Positions 16,226 to 26,820 of a stretch of 64,000 nt of DNA are shown here, piece after piece. Position numbers and translations under genes: made by a program. Position 1 is the first letter of the stretch. The number at the start of each line of letters is the position of its first letter. Below the pieces are notes generated by a model, which saw only the letters and a program-made list of their open reading frames with translations, ran no database searches and was not told where the DNA came from. This DNA comes from Bacillota bacterium. GTDB lineage: Bacteria > Bacillota_I > Bacilli_A > RFN20 > CAG-288. The DNA is taken from contig JAEWSJ010000027.1 of the NCBI GenBank assembly GCA_023398335.1, positions 12,635 to 76,634 of the forward strand. Reading direction: 5' to 3'.

Positions 16226-19200
16226 TTAAATGATACAAATATTATTGCTGATTTCTACAACTATACCTTCTTCGATTAACGAGTTAACAATTTGATTTAA
16301 TGTGAAACGCATAGAAGTAGATAAAGAAGAATATCCACATTCTTTAATGATACATTGATAAAGATCATCTTCATTTACTTTCTTTACTGCTTTAATGTAA
16401 CGTAATAATCCATCTCTTAATTCATCATCACTAATATTATCAAATGGACGTTTAGACGAATTTTTTCCGTATTTTTTAAAAGTAATTCCTTCTCCACAAT
16501 AATAATAGAAGCCATGTTTATTAATGACTATTTTAGAACTAATTAGGTTTTTCAAAGCAAAATCCAAGCTCTTCTCAACTGCTTCATTAAAGATACTTCT
16601 TCCACACGAGGCACAGATTTCTTTCACTTTCTTTAACTCATCTTTACATATTGGAGAAGTAGCCTTAATAATTATTTTTAGTAAATCATATAAGTTAAAA
16701 TATGTTTCATTATCAAAGTTGTCGTAAGAAGGATAAGACTCAAAATCTATCGTTTGAGTTCTTTTGACATATTCGACATCAAACAAAGACTTTTTACTTT
16801 TTTCTTTCTTCTCTTCTTTTTCAATTGGAGTCTCTTTTAAATGAGAATCAATATAACTAATCAAATTGTTTATTTCTCTATATTTATTATTGATCCAGTC
16901 TAATGACCAAATACGATAGATATTCCATCCACGTGATTTTAAAACTTGTTCTCTTAAGATATCTCTGTCTTTTGAAGCACAGGAAGAAGAATAAGCTTGA
17001 CCATCACATTCAATACCAATGGAGTACTTACTATCAGTTTTGTTCTTCTTTACTCCTAGACTAATACGATAAGTCGAACATCCGACTTGTCTATCGACGA
17101 TATAATTTCTCTTTGTTAATTCTTCTTCAACATCTTCTTCAAATGGTTGACTCTCATCTTTATTCTTGCCAAAAGCAGAACTAAGTGAATTATCTTTACT
17201 ACTTGCATAGGAAAGATATTGTTTAAAAAATTTAATTCCTTTGCTAGAAGCAGATTGAACTTCAATATCATCATGAACTAATGAAGTAACAAGAATTAAC
17301 GCTTCTTTAGCACGAGTAAATGCAACATTTAATCTTCGGTATCCATCAGATCCATTAATTGGACCAAAGTTTTGATTTACTTTACCATTTTCATTTCTAC
17401 CAAATGTTGTACTAATGATAATAATATCGCGTTCATCTCCTTGAACTGTTTCGATGTTTTTTACAAATAATGGTGACGGATTATCTTCAGAGATAAGGAA
17501 ACTGTAGTTTTCATTTTCTCTTAACAATTTACGACATCTTTGGCTGATTAATCTTTGCTGTTTTTCATTAAAAGTAACTATACCAATAGATTTATTTCTT
17601 CCATATAAATTTACTAATTCTTTTATTTTATTAACTACTTCTTCCGCTTCTAAGATGTTTTGTCTAGATGAATAGGTCGCAGAACGTACGTAATCATAAA
17701 CTACACCTTCATATTTTGTAGGTTTAGATATAGATGGGAATGTTACTAAGGTATCATTATAGATAAATTTGTTAGATGGTTTTATCAATTCTTCAAACTT
17801 ACTACGATAATGCCATTTTAAAGAAATCTTCTTAATTACTTTTTGAGCAGCATCAAGAATTGAATCGTAATCGCTTGTTTCTTCATCTTCTTCATTATAT
17901 CCTTCTTCTTTCTCAATACTTTGGAAGAAGTTTGTTGGTGGAAGTTGTTCAGAGTCACCTGAGATAATTAATTGTTTAGTTCTTAATATAGCGCCGATAG
18001 AATTCTCTGGTTTCATCTGAGAAGCTTCATCAAAGATAACTACATCAAAGTTTAACGAAGAATCTTTCAGATATGTACTAACAGATAAAGGCGACATCAT
18101 TAAGCATGGTTTTAAACTTAGAATTAGATCAGGTATCTTTTTAAATAACTTACGAATAGAAATAATATTTCGTGATTTATTCGCTTCACTAATTAAAAAC
18201 TTAGCGTCCGCGTTAATAATCGAAGCACTATGAAGAGAAGGCATATAGGAATGAAGCTTTTCTTCTGATAGTAATTTAGAGTATTTATTTAATACCTCGT
18301 TACTTTGACAATATGTTTCTCTATTATTCTGTAATTCATTTCCTGAATACGAGACCTTTTCTTCCTCTAATATCTTTTCTACTAATAAACTGTAATAACG
18401 TTTTAAGAAATAATCGTTGTATCTTCCTTCAATCTTTTTACTGATAATTAGGTTCTTAATTTCTTCCAAACCTAATTTATCTAACTTTGAAGAATCACGA
18501 TTAAAATCAGCATATGAACTTAATAAATTCATATTGTTTAATTGATTATCAATGATTTTAATCAAGTCTTTTAAACTGTAGATAGATAAATTACGTTTTC
18601 TAACAATAAAGAATTCTTGAAGAGCCTCTTTTCTTTCTTTATATACCCTATACCAAGAAGTAAATCCCTTAATTGATTTATCATTTTCTTTTTTATTTTC
18701 AAAGTACAAATTGATAAAGTCTTCTATGGAAGTAGTAAATAAAGAATCTTTTTTACTTCCTTCAGATAAAAGTAATTCATTAAATGACTTAGTCCAGGTT
18801 ATATTTTTCAAAGACTCGTTAACAGAAGATGAATTTAATTCATCTAGTTTTACTTCGCATTTTTTATACGCATTTAAAATCTTCTTTTCCGATGATTTTA
18901 AGGAATCCAAAGATTCAACAACAAATAACATATCTTTATATGAAATAGATTTGCTTTTCTTATAGCGAAGAATTTTATTTTTAATTTCTTTATATTCTGA
19001 ACTGAAGATATGACTGATTACACCGCCATATTTATAAATACTTTGAATATATGAATCAATATTGCTAGAAAGAATATCTTCTTCATATTCTTTAAGTAAC
19101 ATATTTATTTTTTCTTCTTTATATTTAATTAATGGAAGTAAAGAAGAATAACTTTTTTCTTCTTTTAATATATCCTTACATGTGAAAAATCGGGTGTCAA

Positions 19201-20962
19201 ACTTCGTATCACTTTTACTTATTGAATCGAGAATCATCTTTGTTGCATCAATCATTTTATCAAAGAAAGAAGATGATAAGTTTATTCCTAGTTCTTTAAC
19301 AAAATTTAAATCTTTTGATTCTAAAGACTTTTTATATTCTTCTTGCGCTTTTGTTAGTTTTTCTATCTTACTACGAGATGCATCTTCATCTTTGTAGCCA
19401 TAGAAAGGCGATAATAATTCATCATATGCTATTTCTTTAAAGGACTTTTCAAAACATTTAAAGGCAGATTCATATTCGACTAAATCACTAAAGGTTAATG
19501 AATCGATATTCTTTATATCAAATTTTAAATCTTCTTTTAAACTTTCATCTGAGTCATACTTAATAAAATATCCGAATATGTTATATATCGTTTCATCAAG
19601 TGGTTGAATTTTCTTATTTAAAAAGTCTCCATATTCTGAAAGATAATCTCTAGATTTTTCAAAGGCTTTAATATTCTTTTGATATTCACTATTATTAATA
19701 AGTGGTAATTCATCCGCTCTATTTAGAGTAGATGAAAGATCATCAATAACTTCTTTTTTGTTTAGTTTTATATTGTGAATTGGAAAAGAATACTGTGCCA
19801 TATTACATTTCTTGAGGTTGTTATAAACAACATCAAGAGCGGCTTTCTTTTCCGCTACAAAAAGAACTTTCTTTCCACGGGATATTAGTTCGGAAATAAT
19901 ATTAGTAATAGTTTGAGATTTCCCAGTTCCTGGAGGTCCTTGAAGAATGAAACTGTTTCCTTTAATGGCTGATTGAATTGCTGCTTCTTGAGAAGAATCA
20001 GCGTCTAAAACATGATAATTCTCTTCTTCGCTTATCTCTTTATCAACTTCTTTATCATTTACTAATAAGTCCTTATTTTCTTCAAATAATTCGCAGCCGG
20101 ATATTTCTCTTAAAAAACTGTTATTTCTTATTCTGTCATCATTCTTCTCGATATCTTTTATCATGCTGATTTTAGAGAAGGAAAATATTGAAAGATGAAG
20201 CTCATCTTCAATCTTCCATCTTTTGTAGTTTTTACCTAACTTCTCTTTAATTAACTTTTTGTAGTTATTATAGAAAGTTTCTAAATTTGCACTATCTTCA
20301 ACATAATTGATATCTAGATTAAAATCCGTCTTTAAACGATAGACTAATGAATCATTGATTGAATAATCGTCTTTTTCTATTTTTAATACATAAGGTGATT
20401 TAAAAGAATCTTGATTCAAGATTACTGGAATAAAAAGAAGCGGAGAACGAAGACATTCGTTCTCTTCATCATTTTCATACCATTCTAATATTCCCACGCT
20501 TAAAAACAGGACGTTTATAGCGTATTCTTCATAAAAGCTTTTACTACGATTTAATAAAGTTCTTAATGCTCTTTTTTGATCTATCCCGTCATAAGTAGTA
20601 AAAAGAACTTTTTCATCTTTATAATCTTTTGTGTCTTCAATACATGGTAAAAGATCTACTAATGAATAAACATTCTTTCTTTTAATATTCTTCTTATTAC
20701 ATTTTATATATTCTTCCGAATTAGTTTTATCATCTTCATTTTCATCAAACGACTCTTCGTTATTATCAAAAGGAGTCGCAATCTTATATGTAGATACATC
20801 GGATGATATAAAGGATGAAAAGGAAGGATTAATAAAAGATAAGGATGATAATTTAGTATCTCTATAATTTATAGACTTATTTCTTTTTGAAGTATCTAAA
20901 AGTTTAGCTTTCCAGGCTTCAATACTTTTACTAAGTTTTTTATCATCGGAGTTTTGTTTCAT
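16226..20962 (-). CDS. DUF4011-type superfamily 1 helicase with C-terminal nuclease domain
   Basis: 1578 aa. The N-terminus (WKAKLLDTSKRNKSINYRDT) matches the DUF4011 domain. Walker A is QGPPGTGKSQT at about 341-351, Walker B IFDEASQ at about 975, later motifs SGDSEQLPP, VQGDERDIIIIS and LNVAFTRAKEAL at about 1210, as in Upf1/DNA2-like helicases. A long coiled, charged region fills 400-950. Residues about 1310-1355 (SIGIECDGQAYSSS ... ILREQVLKSRGWNIYRIWS) fit the Vsr/MTES_1575-type nuclease fold, followed by winged-helix-like tail sequences. Such proteins occur in defence islands; here two nuclease-ATPases and CRISPR-Cas follow. A defence role is inferred. Confidence 0.85.
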   Translation of the reverse strand: MKQNSDDKKLSKSIEAWKAKLLDTSKRNKSINYRDTKLSSLSFINPSFSSFISSDVSTYKIATPFDNNEESFDENEDDKTNSEEYIKCNKKNIKRKNVYSLVDLLPCIEDTKDYKDEKVLFTTYDGIDQKRALRTLLNRSKSFYEEYAINVLFLSVGILEWYENDEENECLRSPLLFIPVILNQDSFKSPYVLKIEKDDYSINDSLVYRLKTDFNLDINYVEDSANLETFYNNYKKLIKEKLGKNYKRWKIEDELHLSIFSFSKISMIKDIEKNDDRIRNNSFLREISGCELFEENKDLLVNDKEVDKEISEEENYHVLDADSSQEAAIQSAIKGNSFILQGPPGTGKSQTITNIISELISRGKKVLFVAEKKAALDVVYNNLKKCNMAQYSFPIHNIKLNKKEVIDDLSSTLNRADELPLINNSEYQKNIKAFEKSRDYLSEYGDFLNKKIQPLDETIYNIFGYFIKYDSDESLKEDLKFDIKNIDSLTFSDLVEYESAFKCFEKSFKEIAYDELLSPFYGYKDEDASRSKIEKLTKAQEEYKKSLESKDLNFVKELGINLSSSFFDKMIDATKMILDSISKSDTKFDTRFFTCKDILKEEKSYSSLLPLIKYKEEKINMLLKEYEEDILSSNIDSYIQSIYKYGGVISHIFSSEYKEIKNKILRYKKSKSISYKDMLFVVESLDSLKSSEKKILNAYKKCEVKLDELNSSSVNESLKNITWTKSFNELLLSEGSKKDSLFTTSIEDFINLYFENKKENDKSIKGFTSWYRVYKERKEALQEFFIVRKRNLSIYSLKDLIKIIDNQLNNMNLLSSYADFNRDSSKLDKLGLEEIKNLIISKKIEGRYNDYFLKRYYSLLVEKILEEEKVSYSGNELQNNRETYCQSNEVLNKYSKLLSEEKLHSYMPSLHSASIINADAKFLISEANKSRNIISIRKLFKKIPDLILSLKPCLMMSPLSVSTYLKDSSLNFDVVIFDEASQMKPENSIGAILRTKQLIISGDSEQLPPTNFFQSIEKEEGYNEEDEETSDYDSILDAAQKVIKKISLKWHYRSKFEELIKPSNKFIYNDTLVTFPSISKPTKYEGVVYDYVRSATYSSRQNILEAEEVVNKIKELVNLYGRNKSIGIVTFNEKQQRLISQRCRKLLRENENYSFLISEDNPSPLFVKNIETVQGDERDIIIISTTFGRNENGKVNQNFGPINGSDGYRRLNVAFTRAKEALILVTSLVHDDIEVQSASSKGIKFFKQYLSYASSKDNSLSSAFGKNKDESQPFEEDVEEELTKRNYIVDRQVGCSTYRISLGVKKNKTDSKYSIGIECDGQAYSSSCASKDRDILREQVLKSRGWNIYRIWSLDWINNKYREINNLISYIDSHLKETPIEKEEKKEKSKKSLFDVEYVKRTQTIDFESYPSYDNFDNETYFNLYDLLKIIIKATSPICKDELKKVKEICASCGRSIFNEAVEKSLDFALKNLISSKIVINKHGFYYYCGEGITFKKYGKNSSKRPFDNISDDELRDGLLRYIKAVKKVNEDDLYQCIIKECGYSSLSTSMRFTLNQIVNSLIEEGIVVEISNNICII

Positions 20963-21229
20963 CTTATCACCTCGTTAATTACATAAGTATATTATATACT
21001 GACGAGTCTAAATAACTAAGGAAAAAAATGGAACTCAAATTAATTATTTTTTTACCTTGTAAAGATTTTTCTTCTAGATGAGTATAAAACGTTTTAAAGT
21101 AAGAAAATATTGAATAATTTCATGAAAAATGAAATATTTTTCAAAAAAATATCGTTATTATTAATAAATAATTGTTATCATAAAGGTATAAGTAAAAGAT
21201 AGTTATACATTGATTGAAAGGATTCTAAC

Positions 21230-22960
21230 ATGTCATCATCATTTAATACTACTATTGAACGATATAGTTTTAATAAAAATGGGATTCAAGAAATGAAAAG
21301 CAAAAGTAAACATGGTGAAGATTGGCCTGTTGTATATATTTTAAATGGTGACAAAGAAGCTTATGTTGGAGAAACTCAAAACTCATTTGAAAGAATGAAT
21401 CAACACTATGCAAACATTAATTCATCTCGTAAAAACTTAACCAAGATTAACTTATTACAAAGTGAATCATTCAATAAGTCAGCAATTTTAGATATCGAAA
21501 ACATGCTTATCACTCATATGCATGCTGATGGAAAATTCATCTTGCAAAATGCTAATGGTGGGCAATCAAAAACTCATGACTATTATCAAAGAAGCGAATA
21601 TCAAAACGTTTTTACGAATATATGGCAAGAGCTTCAGAAAATGAAACTAGTTAATCATAATTTATTTGAGATTGAAAATTCAGACATTTTTAAATATTCG
21701 CCATATAAAGAATTAACTTCTGATCAATATCATATTGTGGAAAATCTTCTCAATGTATATTCTTCTTCAATTCAAAGTAACACTCAAACAAAAGTAGTTG
21801 TAAAAGGTGGTGCTGGAACTGGCAAATCACTTATCGCAATATATTTTCTTAATTTGATAGCAAATATTTTAAGCAATAATTTTGATTATACAGACACTGA
21901 CGATTTATACGATGAAAGTTTCTACAACAAAACTAATTTAATTAAAACGATTAAATCTTTCGGTACTGGTAAAATTGGATTCGTAGTTCCAGTTCCTAGT
22001 TTTAGATCTACAGTAAAAAAATTATTTAGGTCTATAAAAGAATTACATCATATTAATGTTATTTCCGCTTCAGAAGCATCAAGAGGAGAATATGATGTGT
22101 TAGTTGTTGATGAAGCTCATAGATTAAAAAGAAGAAACAAATTAACCAATTATGGAACCCACGATAACGTAAATAAATTTTTAGGCTTACCAAAAGATTC
22201 TTCAGAATTAGATTGGCTAAAAATCAAAGCTAAAAAACTTTTGATTTTATTCTACGACAATAACCAAACAGTAAAAGAATCAGATGTCGCTAAATTTGAT
22301 TTTGATAAACTTTTGTTTGACAAATCAACAATTTCCTTTGAACTAAAATCTCAATTAAGAGTTAAGGGTGGAAATGATTATATTAATTTTGTAGACAGCA
22401 TATTTACTAGTAAGCCACATTCATATAAACTCGAAAATGGTTATGATTTGCGAGTCTTTGATAATTGCCACGAAATGTTTGAAGAAATTAAAAAGAAAAA
22501 CATTGAATATAAAGGTCTCTGTCGAATGTTAAGTGGTTTATCTTTCTATTGGAGAAAAAAAGCCAGAGATAAAAAATCAACTGAATATAAGCAAAATTTT
22601 GATTTTGTAATTGATGGATATGAATATTGTTGGAATGAAGAGTTTAATAATAATGATTTTATTATTAATGATAAATATTTAGACAATATCGGCTGCATCT
22701 ATACTTCTCAAGGCTATGATTTAAACTACGCCGGGGTTATCTTAGGAAAAGATATTTCATATAATGTTGAAAAGCAAAGAATAGAATATCACACTGATAA
22801 TTTTATTGATACTTATTCAAAATCTGATGATATTAATAAAACAATATCAAATATCATTAATGCTTATCTTGTTCTTTTAACTCGCGGCATCTACGGAACG
22901 TATATTTACGCTGTTGATAAGAATTTAAATGAGTATATTAAAAGCTTAATAATTAAGTAA
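21230..22960 (+). CDS. GIY-YIG nuclease fused to DUF2075-type ATPase/helicase
   Basis: 576 aa. Residues 34-100 are a GIY-YIG nuclease: VVYIL, then AYVGET, Arg in SFERMNQH (R55), and Glu in LDIENMLI (E90), the full catalytic set. From about 190 an SF1-like ATPase follows: Walker A GGAGTGKS, Walker B LVVDEAHR (about 290), a sensor-like LLILFYDNNQ, QLRVKGG, and a late IGCIYTSQGYDLNYAGVILG. This core matches DUF2075 (Schlafen group 3-like) proteins. It is transcribed divergently from the DUF4011 helicase and tandem with a paralogous ATPase that has another nuclease. A nucleic-acid defence role is likely but inferred. Confidence 0.85.
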   Translation: MSSSFNTTIERYSFNKNGIQEMKSKSKHGEDWPVVYILNGDKEAYVGETQNSFERMNQHYANINSSRKNLTKINLLQSESFNKSAILDIENMLITHMHADGKFILQNANGGQSKTHDYYQRSEYQNVFTNIWQELQKMKLVNHNLFEIENSDIFKYSPYKELTSDQYHIVENLLNVYSSSIQSNTQTKVVVKGGAGTGKSLIAIYFLNLIANILSNNFDYTDTDDLYDESFYNKTNLIKTIKSFGTGKIGFVVPVPSFRSTVKKLFRSIKELHHINVISASEASRGEYDVLVVDEAHRLKRRNKLTNYGTHDNVNKFLGLPKDSSELDWLKIKAKKLLILFYDNNQTVKESDVAKFDFDKLLFDKSTISFELKSQLRVKGGNDYINFVDSIFTSKPHSYKLENGYDLRVFDNCHEMFEEIKKKNIEYKGLCRMLSGLSFYWRKKARDKKSTEYKQNFDFVIDGYEYCWNEEFNNNDFIINDKYLDNIGCIYTSQGYDLNYAGVILGKDISYNVEKQRIEYHTDNFIDTYSKSDDINKTISNIINAYLVLLTRGIYGTYIYAVDKNLNEYIKSLIIK

Positions 22961-23119
22961 GTCTTGTGACTTATTATATTTATTAGCAAATAATATATTT
23001 TATAACATATAAACGTCTTGTATCTTGCTGTTAATAATTCTAATTGAATTCAACTTAATTGATAAAAAGTGATATAAAAATGATACATTTGTGTTACTAT
23101 TAATAAAGAGGGATTCATC

Positions 23120-24976
23120 ATGCTAATTTATACGGGAACACTTAAAAATTTCAATAATGATGTTATTAATGGATTAATAGCAGATAAAATTGAAGAGGAA
23201 TTTAAAAAACATAATTTTTACCATCATAACAATGCTGAATACCGCTCTTGGAGCAATTCACTAGCAAGATTAAGTTTATTACTAAATCATGATTCAATTA
23301 ATCAAGATGTAAAAATTGCAATAGAGTACCAAATTCCTTTCACTGCTAAACGTGTTGATTTCTTAATTACAGGTTTAGATGACAATAATAAGAAGAATGC
23401 AGTAATTATCGAATTAAAACAATGGGAACAATGTACAGCAACAGCTAAAGAAGATGTAGTCTTAACATTTTTAGCCGGAACAGAACGCGAAGTAACACAT
23501 CCAAGTTACCAAGCTTACTCATACGCTAAAGCAATAGAGTGCTTTAACAAAACCGTCCGTGATGAAGACATTAAATTATATCCTTGTGCTTTCCTACATA
23601 ACTACAAAAAAGAATATAATGATCAGATTAATAACCCCATATATTCAACCGCTATTTCATTAGCTCCTTTATTTTTAGAATATGATTCAGTAAAACTACA
23701 ATACTTTATTAAAAAATATGTAACTAAACCAGACAATGGTCAAATCTTATATCAAATTGATAATGGAAAGATAAAGCCTTCAGTCTCATTGCAAGACGCA
23801 ATCTCTTCATTGATGAACCATAACGAAGTATTTACTTTACTAGATGAACAAAAAGTCGCCTATTCAACGATTATGGAATTAATAAGTAAAGTAATCGACA
23901 AAGATGAAAAGCATACAGTAATAATTAAAGGTGGCCCAGGTACAGGAAAATCAGTTATTGCTATGCATTTATTAGAGAGAATAACTTCACTTGGATTTAA
24001 TGTTAATTACATAACAAAAAACACCGCTCCTAGACAAGTATTTATATCTCAATTAATAAAATCAAATTTCACTAAAAGATTTGTAGAAAACTTATTTAAA
24101 AGTTCAAGTTCATATATTAATACACAATCAAATACTTTTGATTGTCTTTTAGTAGATGAAGCCCATCGCTTAAATATGAAATCCGGAATGTTCCAAAATA
24201 AAGGTGAAAATCAAATTAAAGAAATAATTAACGCTTCAAAGATTACTGTGTTTTTTATCGATGAAGATCAAATTGTAACTACTAAAGACTTTGGAAGCGT
24301 AAATGAGATTGTTAAGCAAGCTAAAGAATTACATAGCACCATACACATGGGTGAAAGTTTAAATTTAGTATCGCAGTTTAGGTGTAATGGTTCGGATGGA
24401 TATTTAGCTTTCTTAGATAACTTATTAAACATTAGAGAAACTCCTAATATATCAATGAAAGATATTGATTACGACATAAAAGTATTTTCATCTGCAAACG
24501 AAATGAGAGAAGCTCTTAGAATTAAGAATAATATAAATAACAAATCAAGAATGTTAGCTGGATATTGCTACAATTGGATAAGCAAAAACGACATAACAAA
24601 ATACGATATTATATTAAAAGACGGTTTTGAGGCTCAATGGAACTTTGCTTCAACTTCTACTTGGGCCATAGATAAAGACTCTTTTGATCAAGTTGGATGC
24701 ATCCATACATCTCAAGGATTAGAATTCGATTATGTTGGAGTAATAATTGGTAAAGACCTTATTTACATTAATGATGAAGTTAAAACATATTACACTGCAA
24801 GAGCAAAAACAGATAAAAGTTTATTTGGAATAAAGAAAACAAAAGATTACGCTTTAGCAGATAAAATAATACGAGATACGTATAAAACCCTTCTATCCAG
24901 AGGACAAAAGGGTTGTTATATCTATTGTGAATATGAGAACTTATCTAATTTTATTTCTGATATTCTTAAAAAATAG
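23120..24976 (+). CDS. PD-(D/E)XK-like nuclease fused to DUF2075-type ATPase/helicase
   Basis: 618 aa. The N-terminal 230 residues hold a PD-(D/E)XK-like core: AIEYQIPFTAKRVDFLI (D80) and VIIELKQW (E98, K100), then an HPSYQAYSYA helix. From about 270 comes the same DUF2075-type ATPase as in the preceding gene: GGPGTGKS, LLVDEAHR, VFFIDEDQ, QFRCNGSDGY, SRMLAGYCYNW, VGCIHTSQGLEFDYVGVIIG. The two ATPase halves align along their length, so they are paralogues with exchanged nucleases. It lies 160 bp behind the GIY-YIG gene and ends at a terminator before the CRISPR array. Confidence 0.85.
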   Translation: MLIYTGTLKNFNNDVINGLIADKIEEEFKKHNFYHHNNAEYRSWSNSLARLSLLLNHDSINQDVKIAIEYQIPFTAKRVDFLITGLDDNNKKNAVIIELKQWEQCTATAKEDVVLTFLAGTEREVTHPSYQAYSYAKAIECFNKTVRDEDIKLYPCAFLHNYKKEYNDQINNPIYSTAISLAPLFLEYDSVKLQYFIKKYVTKPDNGQILYQIDNGKIKPSVSLQDAISSLMNHNEVFTLLDEQKVAYSTIMELISKVIDKDEKHTVIIKGGPGTGKSVIAMHLLERITSLGFNVNYITKNTAPRQVFISQLIKSNFTKRFVENLFKSSSSYINTQSNTFDCLLVDEAHRLNMKSGMFQNKGENQIKEIINASKITVFFIDEDQIVTTKDFGSVNEIVKQAKELHSTIHMGESLNLVSQFRCNGSDGYLAFLDNLLNIRETPNISMKDIDYDIKVFSSANEMREALRIKNNINNKSRMLAGYCYNWISKNDITKYDIILKDGFEAQWNFASTSTWAIDKDSFDQVGCIHTSQGLEFDYVGVIIGKDLIYINDEVKTYYTARAKTDKSLFGIKKTKDYALADKIIRDTYKTLLSRGQKGCYIYCEYENLSNFISDILKK

Positions 24977-24981
24977 TAAAT

Positions 24982-25021
24982 AAAAGCACGATTAACTAAT
25001 AAATGTTACATCGTGCTTTTT
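24982..25021. terminator. Terminator between the nuclease-ATPase genes and the CRISPR array
   Basis: AAAAGCACGAT ... ATCGTGCTTTT: 11-bp perfect arms with an 18-base loop and T-runs on both strands. It can stop the plus-strand gene and the pre-crRNA coming from the right. Confidence 0.7.
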
Positions 25022-25079
25022 ACGTAATTGATAAACACTAACATTAAGCCCATAAAATAAGTTCAATATTAGATAACAA

Positions 25080-26709
25080 GTTGAATACCTAGTTAAAATA
25101 ACATTACTCTCAAACCAAACCAACAACTAACAATATGGACAAGGTGTTGAATACCTAGTTAAAATAACATTACTCTCAAACCTTACTACCATATATTATA
25201 TATTTTTATACTGTTGAATACCTAGTTAAAATAACATTACTCTCAAACATCGGCTACGTTCCACATCGTGAAGCTTTAAGTTGAATACCTAGTTAAAATA
25301 ACATTACTCTCAAACAGAAACAGTATTTGTACTCATTCCGTATTCTGTTGAATACCTAGTTAAAATAACATTACTCTCAAACCAGGCTTTTAAAATCCAA
25401 TCACATATTTTAGTTGAATACCTAGTTAAAATAACATTACTCTCAAACGGTGCTAAAGACAAAAAGAATAATGAAACAGTTGAATACCTAGTTAAAATAA
25501 CATTACTCTCAAACAGAAACACAAGACATATCATATTCAGTAAAGTTGAATACCTAGTTAAAATAACATTACTCTCAAACGTACATCATCATTTGCATGG
25601 AAACAAGGAAGTTGAATACCTAGTTAAAATAACATTACTCTCAAACGTCAAATAATGACAAGTAAATACTTGAAGGGTTGAATACCTAGTTAAAATAACA
25701 TTACTCTCAAACCCAACCAATTAGCGAAACGCAAGCAATATCGTTGAATACCTAGTTAAAATAACATTACTCTCAAACTCAAGATGTTAGAAGGTAATGG
25801 TATTACTGGTTGAATACCTAGTTAAAATAACATTACTCTCAAACCAATTAATCGTTTAGGTGATTTTACGATAGGTTGAATACCTAGTTAAAATAACATT
25901 ACTCTCAAACATGAAGCAATTGATTTAGATGTTTTCTTTCAGTTGAATACCTAGTTAAAATAACATTACTCTCAAACTGGATACTTCAAGCACTTATCTT
26001 TCATTTCAGTTGAATACCTAGTTAAAATAACATTACTCTCAAACACATTTGGAATGTATTTAGTAAATGGATCAGGTTGAATACCTAGTTAAAATAACAT
26101 TACTCTCAAACACCAAGTTGGTAGTAATTGTTAAACTCTAGAGTTGAATACCTAGTTAAAATAACATTACTCTCAAACAACGAGGTAAAGATTGGGCTCG
26201 ACGTAATTGTTGAATACCTAGTTAAAATAACATTACTCTCAAACATAATATTGTACTACATTGTGTAGTATATGGTTGAATACCTAGTTAAAATAACATT
26301 ACTCTCAAACGAGCCCTTATAAGTCTAAACGTTCTTTAATGTTGAATACCTAGTTAAAATAACATTACTCTCAAACAAAGTGATATTATAATACGTGTAG
26401 GACATATGTTGAATACCTAGTTAAAATAACATTACTCTCAAACTGCCGTACCGCGTCCGTTGGCTTGCTTTTCAGTTGAATACCTAGTTAAAATAACATT
26501 ACTCTCAAACAACTTTTTTAAATAAGTCTTTTTCGTTTGCGTTGAATACCTAGTTAAAATAACATTACTCTCAAACTAATAAAGGAAACGAACGTATGAA
26601 AATATTGTTGAATACCTAGTTAAAATAACATTACTCTCAAACTCTATTTTGTCCGTAGGAAATATTATTCTTGGTTGAATACCTAGTTAAAATAACATTA
26701 CTCTCAAAC
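25080..26709 (-). CRISPR. Type II-A CRISPR array, 25 repeats and 24 spacers
   Basis: Twenty-five 36-bp repeats separated by 24 unique spacers of 30 or 31 bp; repeat starts run from 25080, 25146, 25213 to 26674. In the transcribed (minus) sense the repeat begins GTTTGAGAGTAATG and ends GGTATTCAAC. Every copy I read is identical, including the leftmost one. Orientation follows from the cas operon, the leader on the right and the tracrRNA anti-repeat at about 32985. The newest spacer should be 26643-26673, next to the leader. Confidence 0.98.
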
Positions 26710-26820
26710 CTCAAATATAAATAAGCAATTAACGTACAATTACTATACAAAGTACTTATTTAAAGGATCAAAAGTAATTTATCATCCTACCGGATTAGTC
26801 AAATTAACAACTATATTTTA
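26710..26820 (-). promoter_or_regulatory. CRISPR leader with promoter and leader-anchoring sequence
   Basis: The 111-bp gap between csn2 and the first repeat. On the minus strand it contains -35 TTGATC (26766-26771), 18 bases, -10 TATAGT (26742-26747), which would start the pre-crRNA about 25 bases ahead of the first repeat. The bases touching the repeat read ATTTGAG (26710-26716), the same heptamer reported at leader-repeat junctions of several type II-A systems, where it guides Cas1-Cas2 integration. Confidence 0.65.

Noticed and set aside
25310..25534. A 74-aa open frame across the CRISPR array
   Set aside because: It is a translation of repeats (a repeated FESNVILTRYST peptide) and spacers; no start signal.
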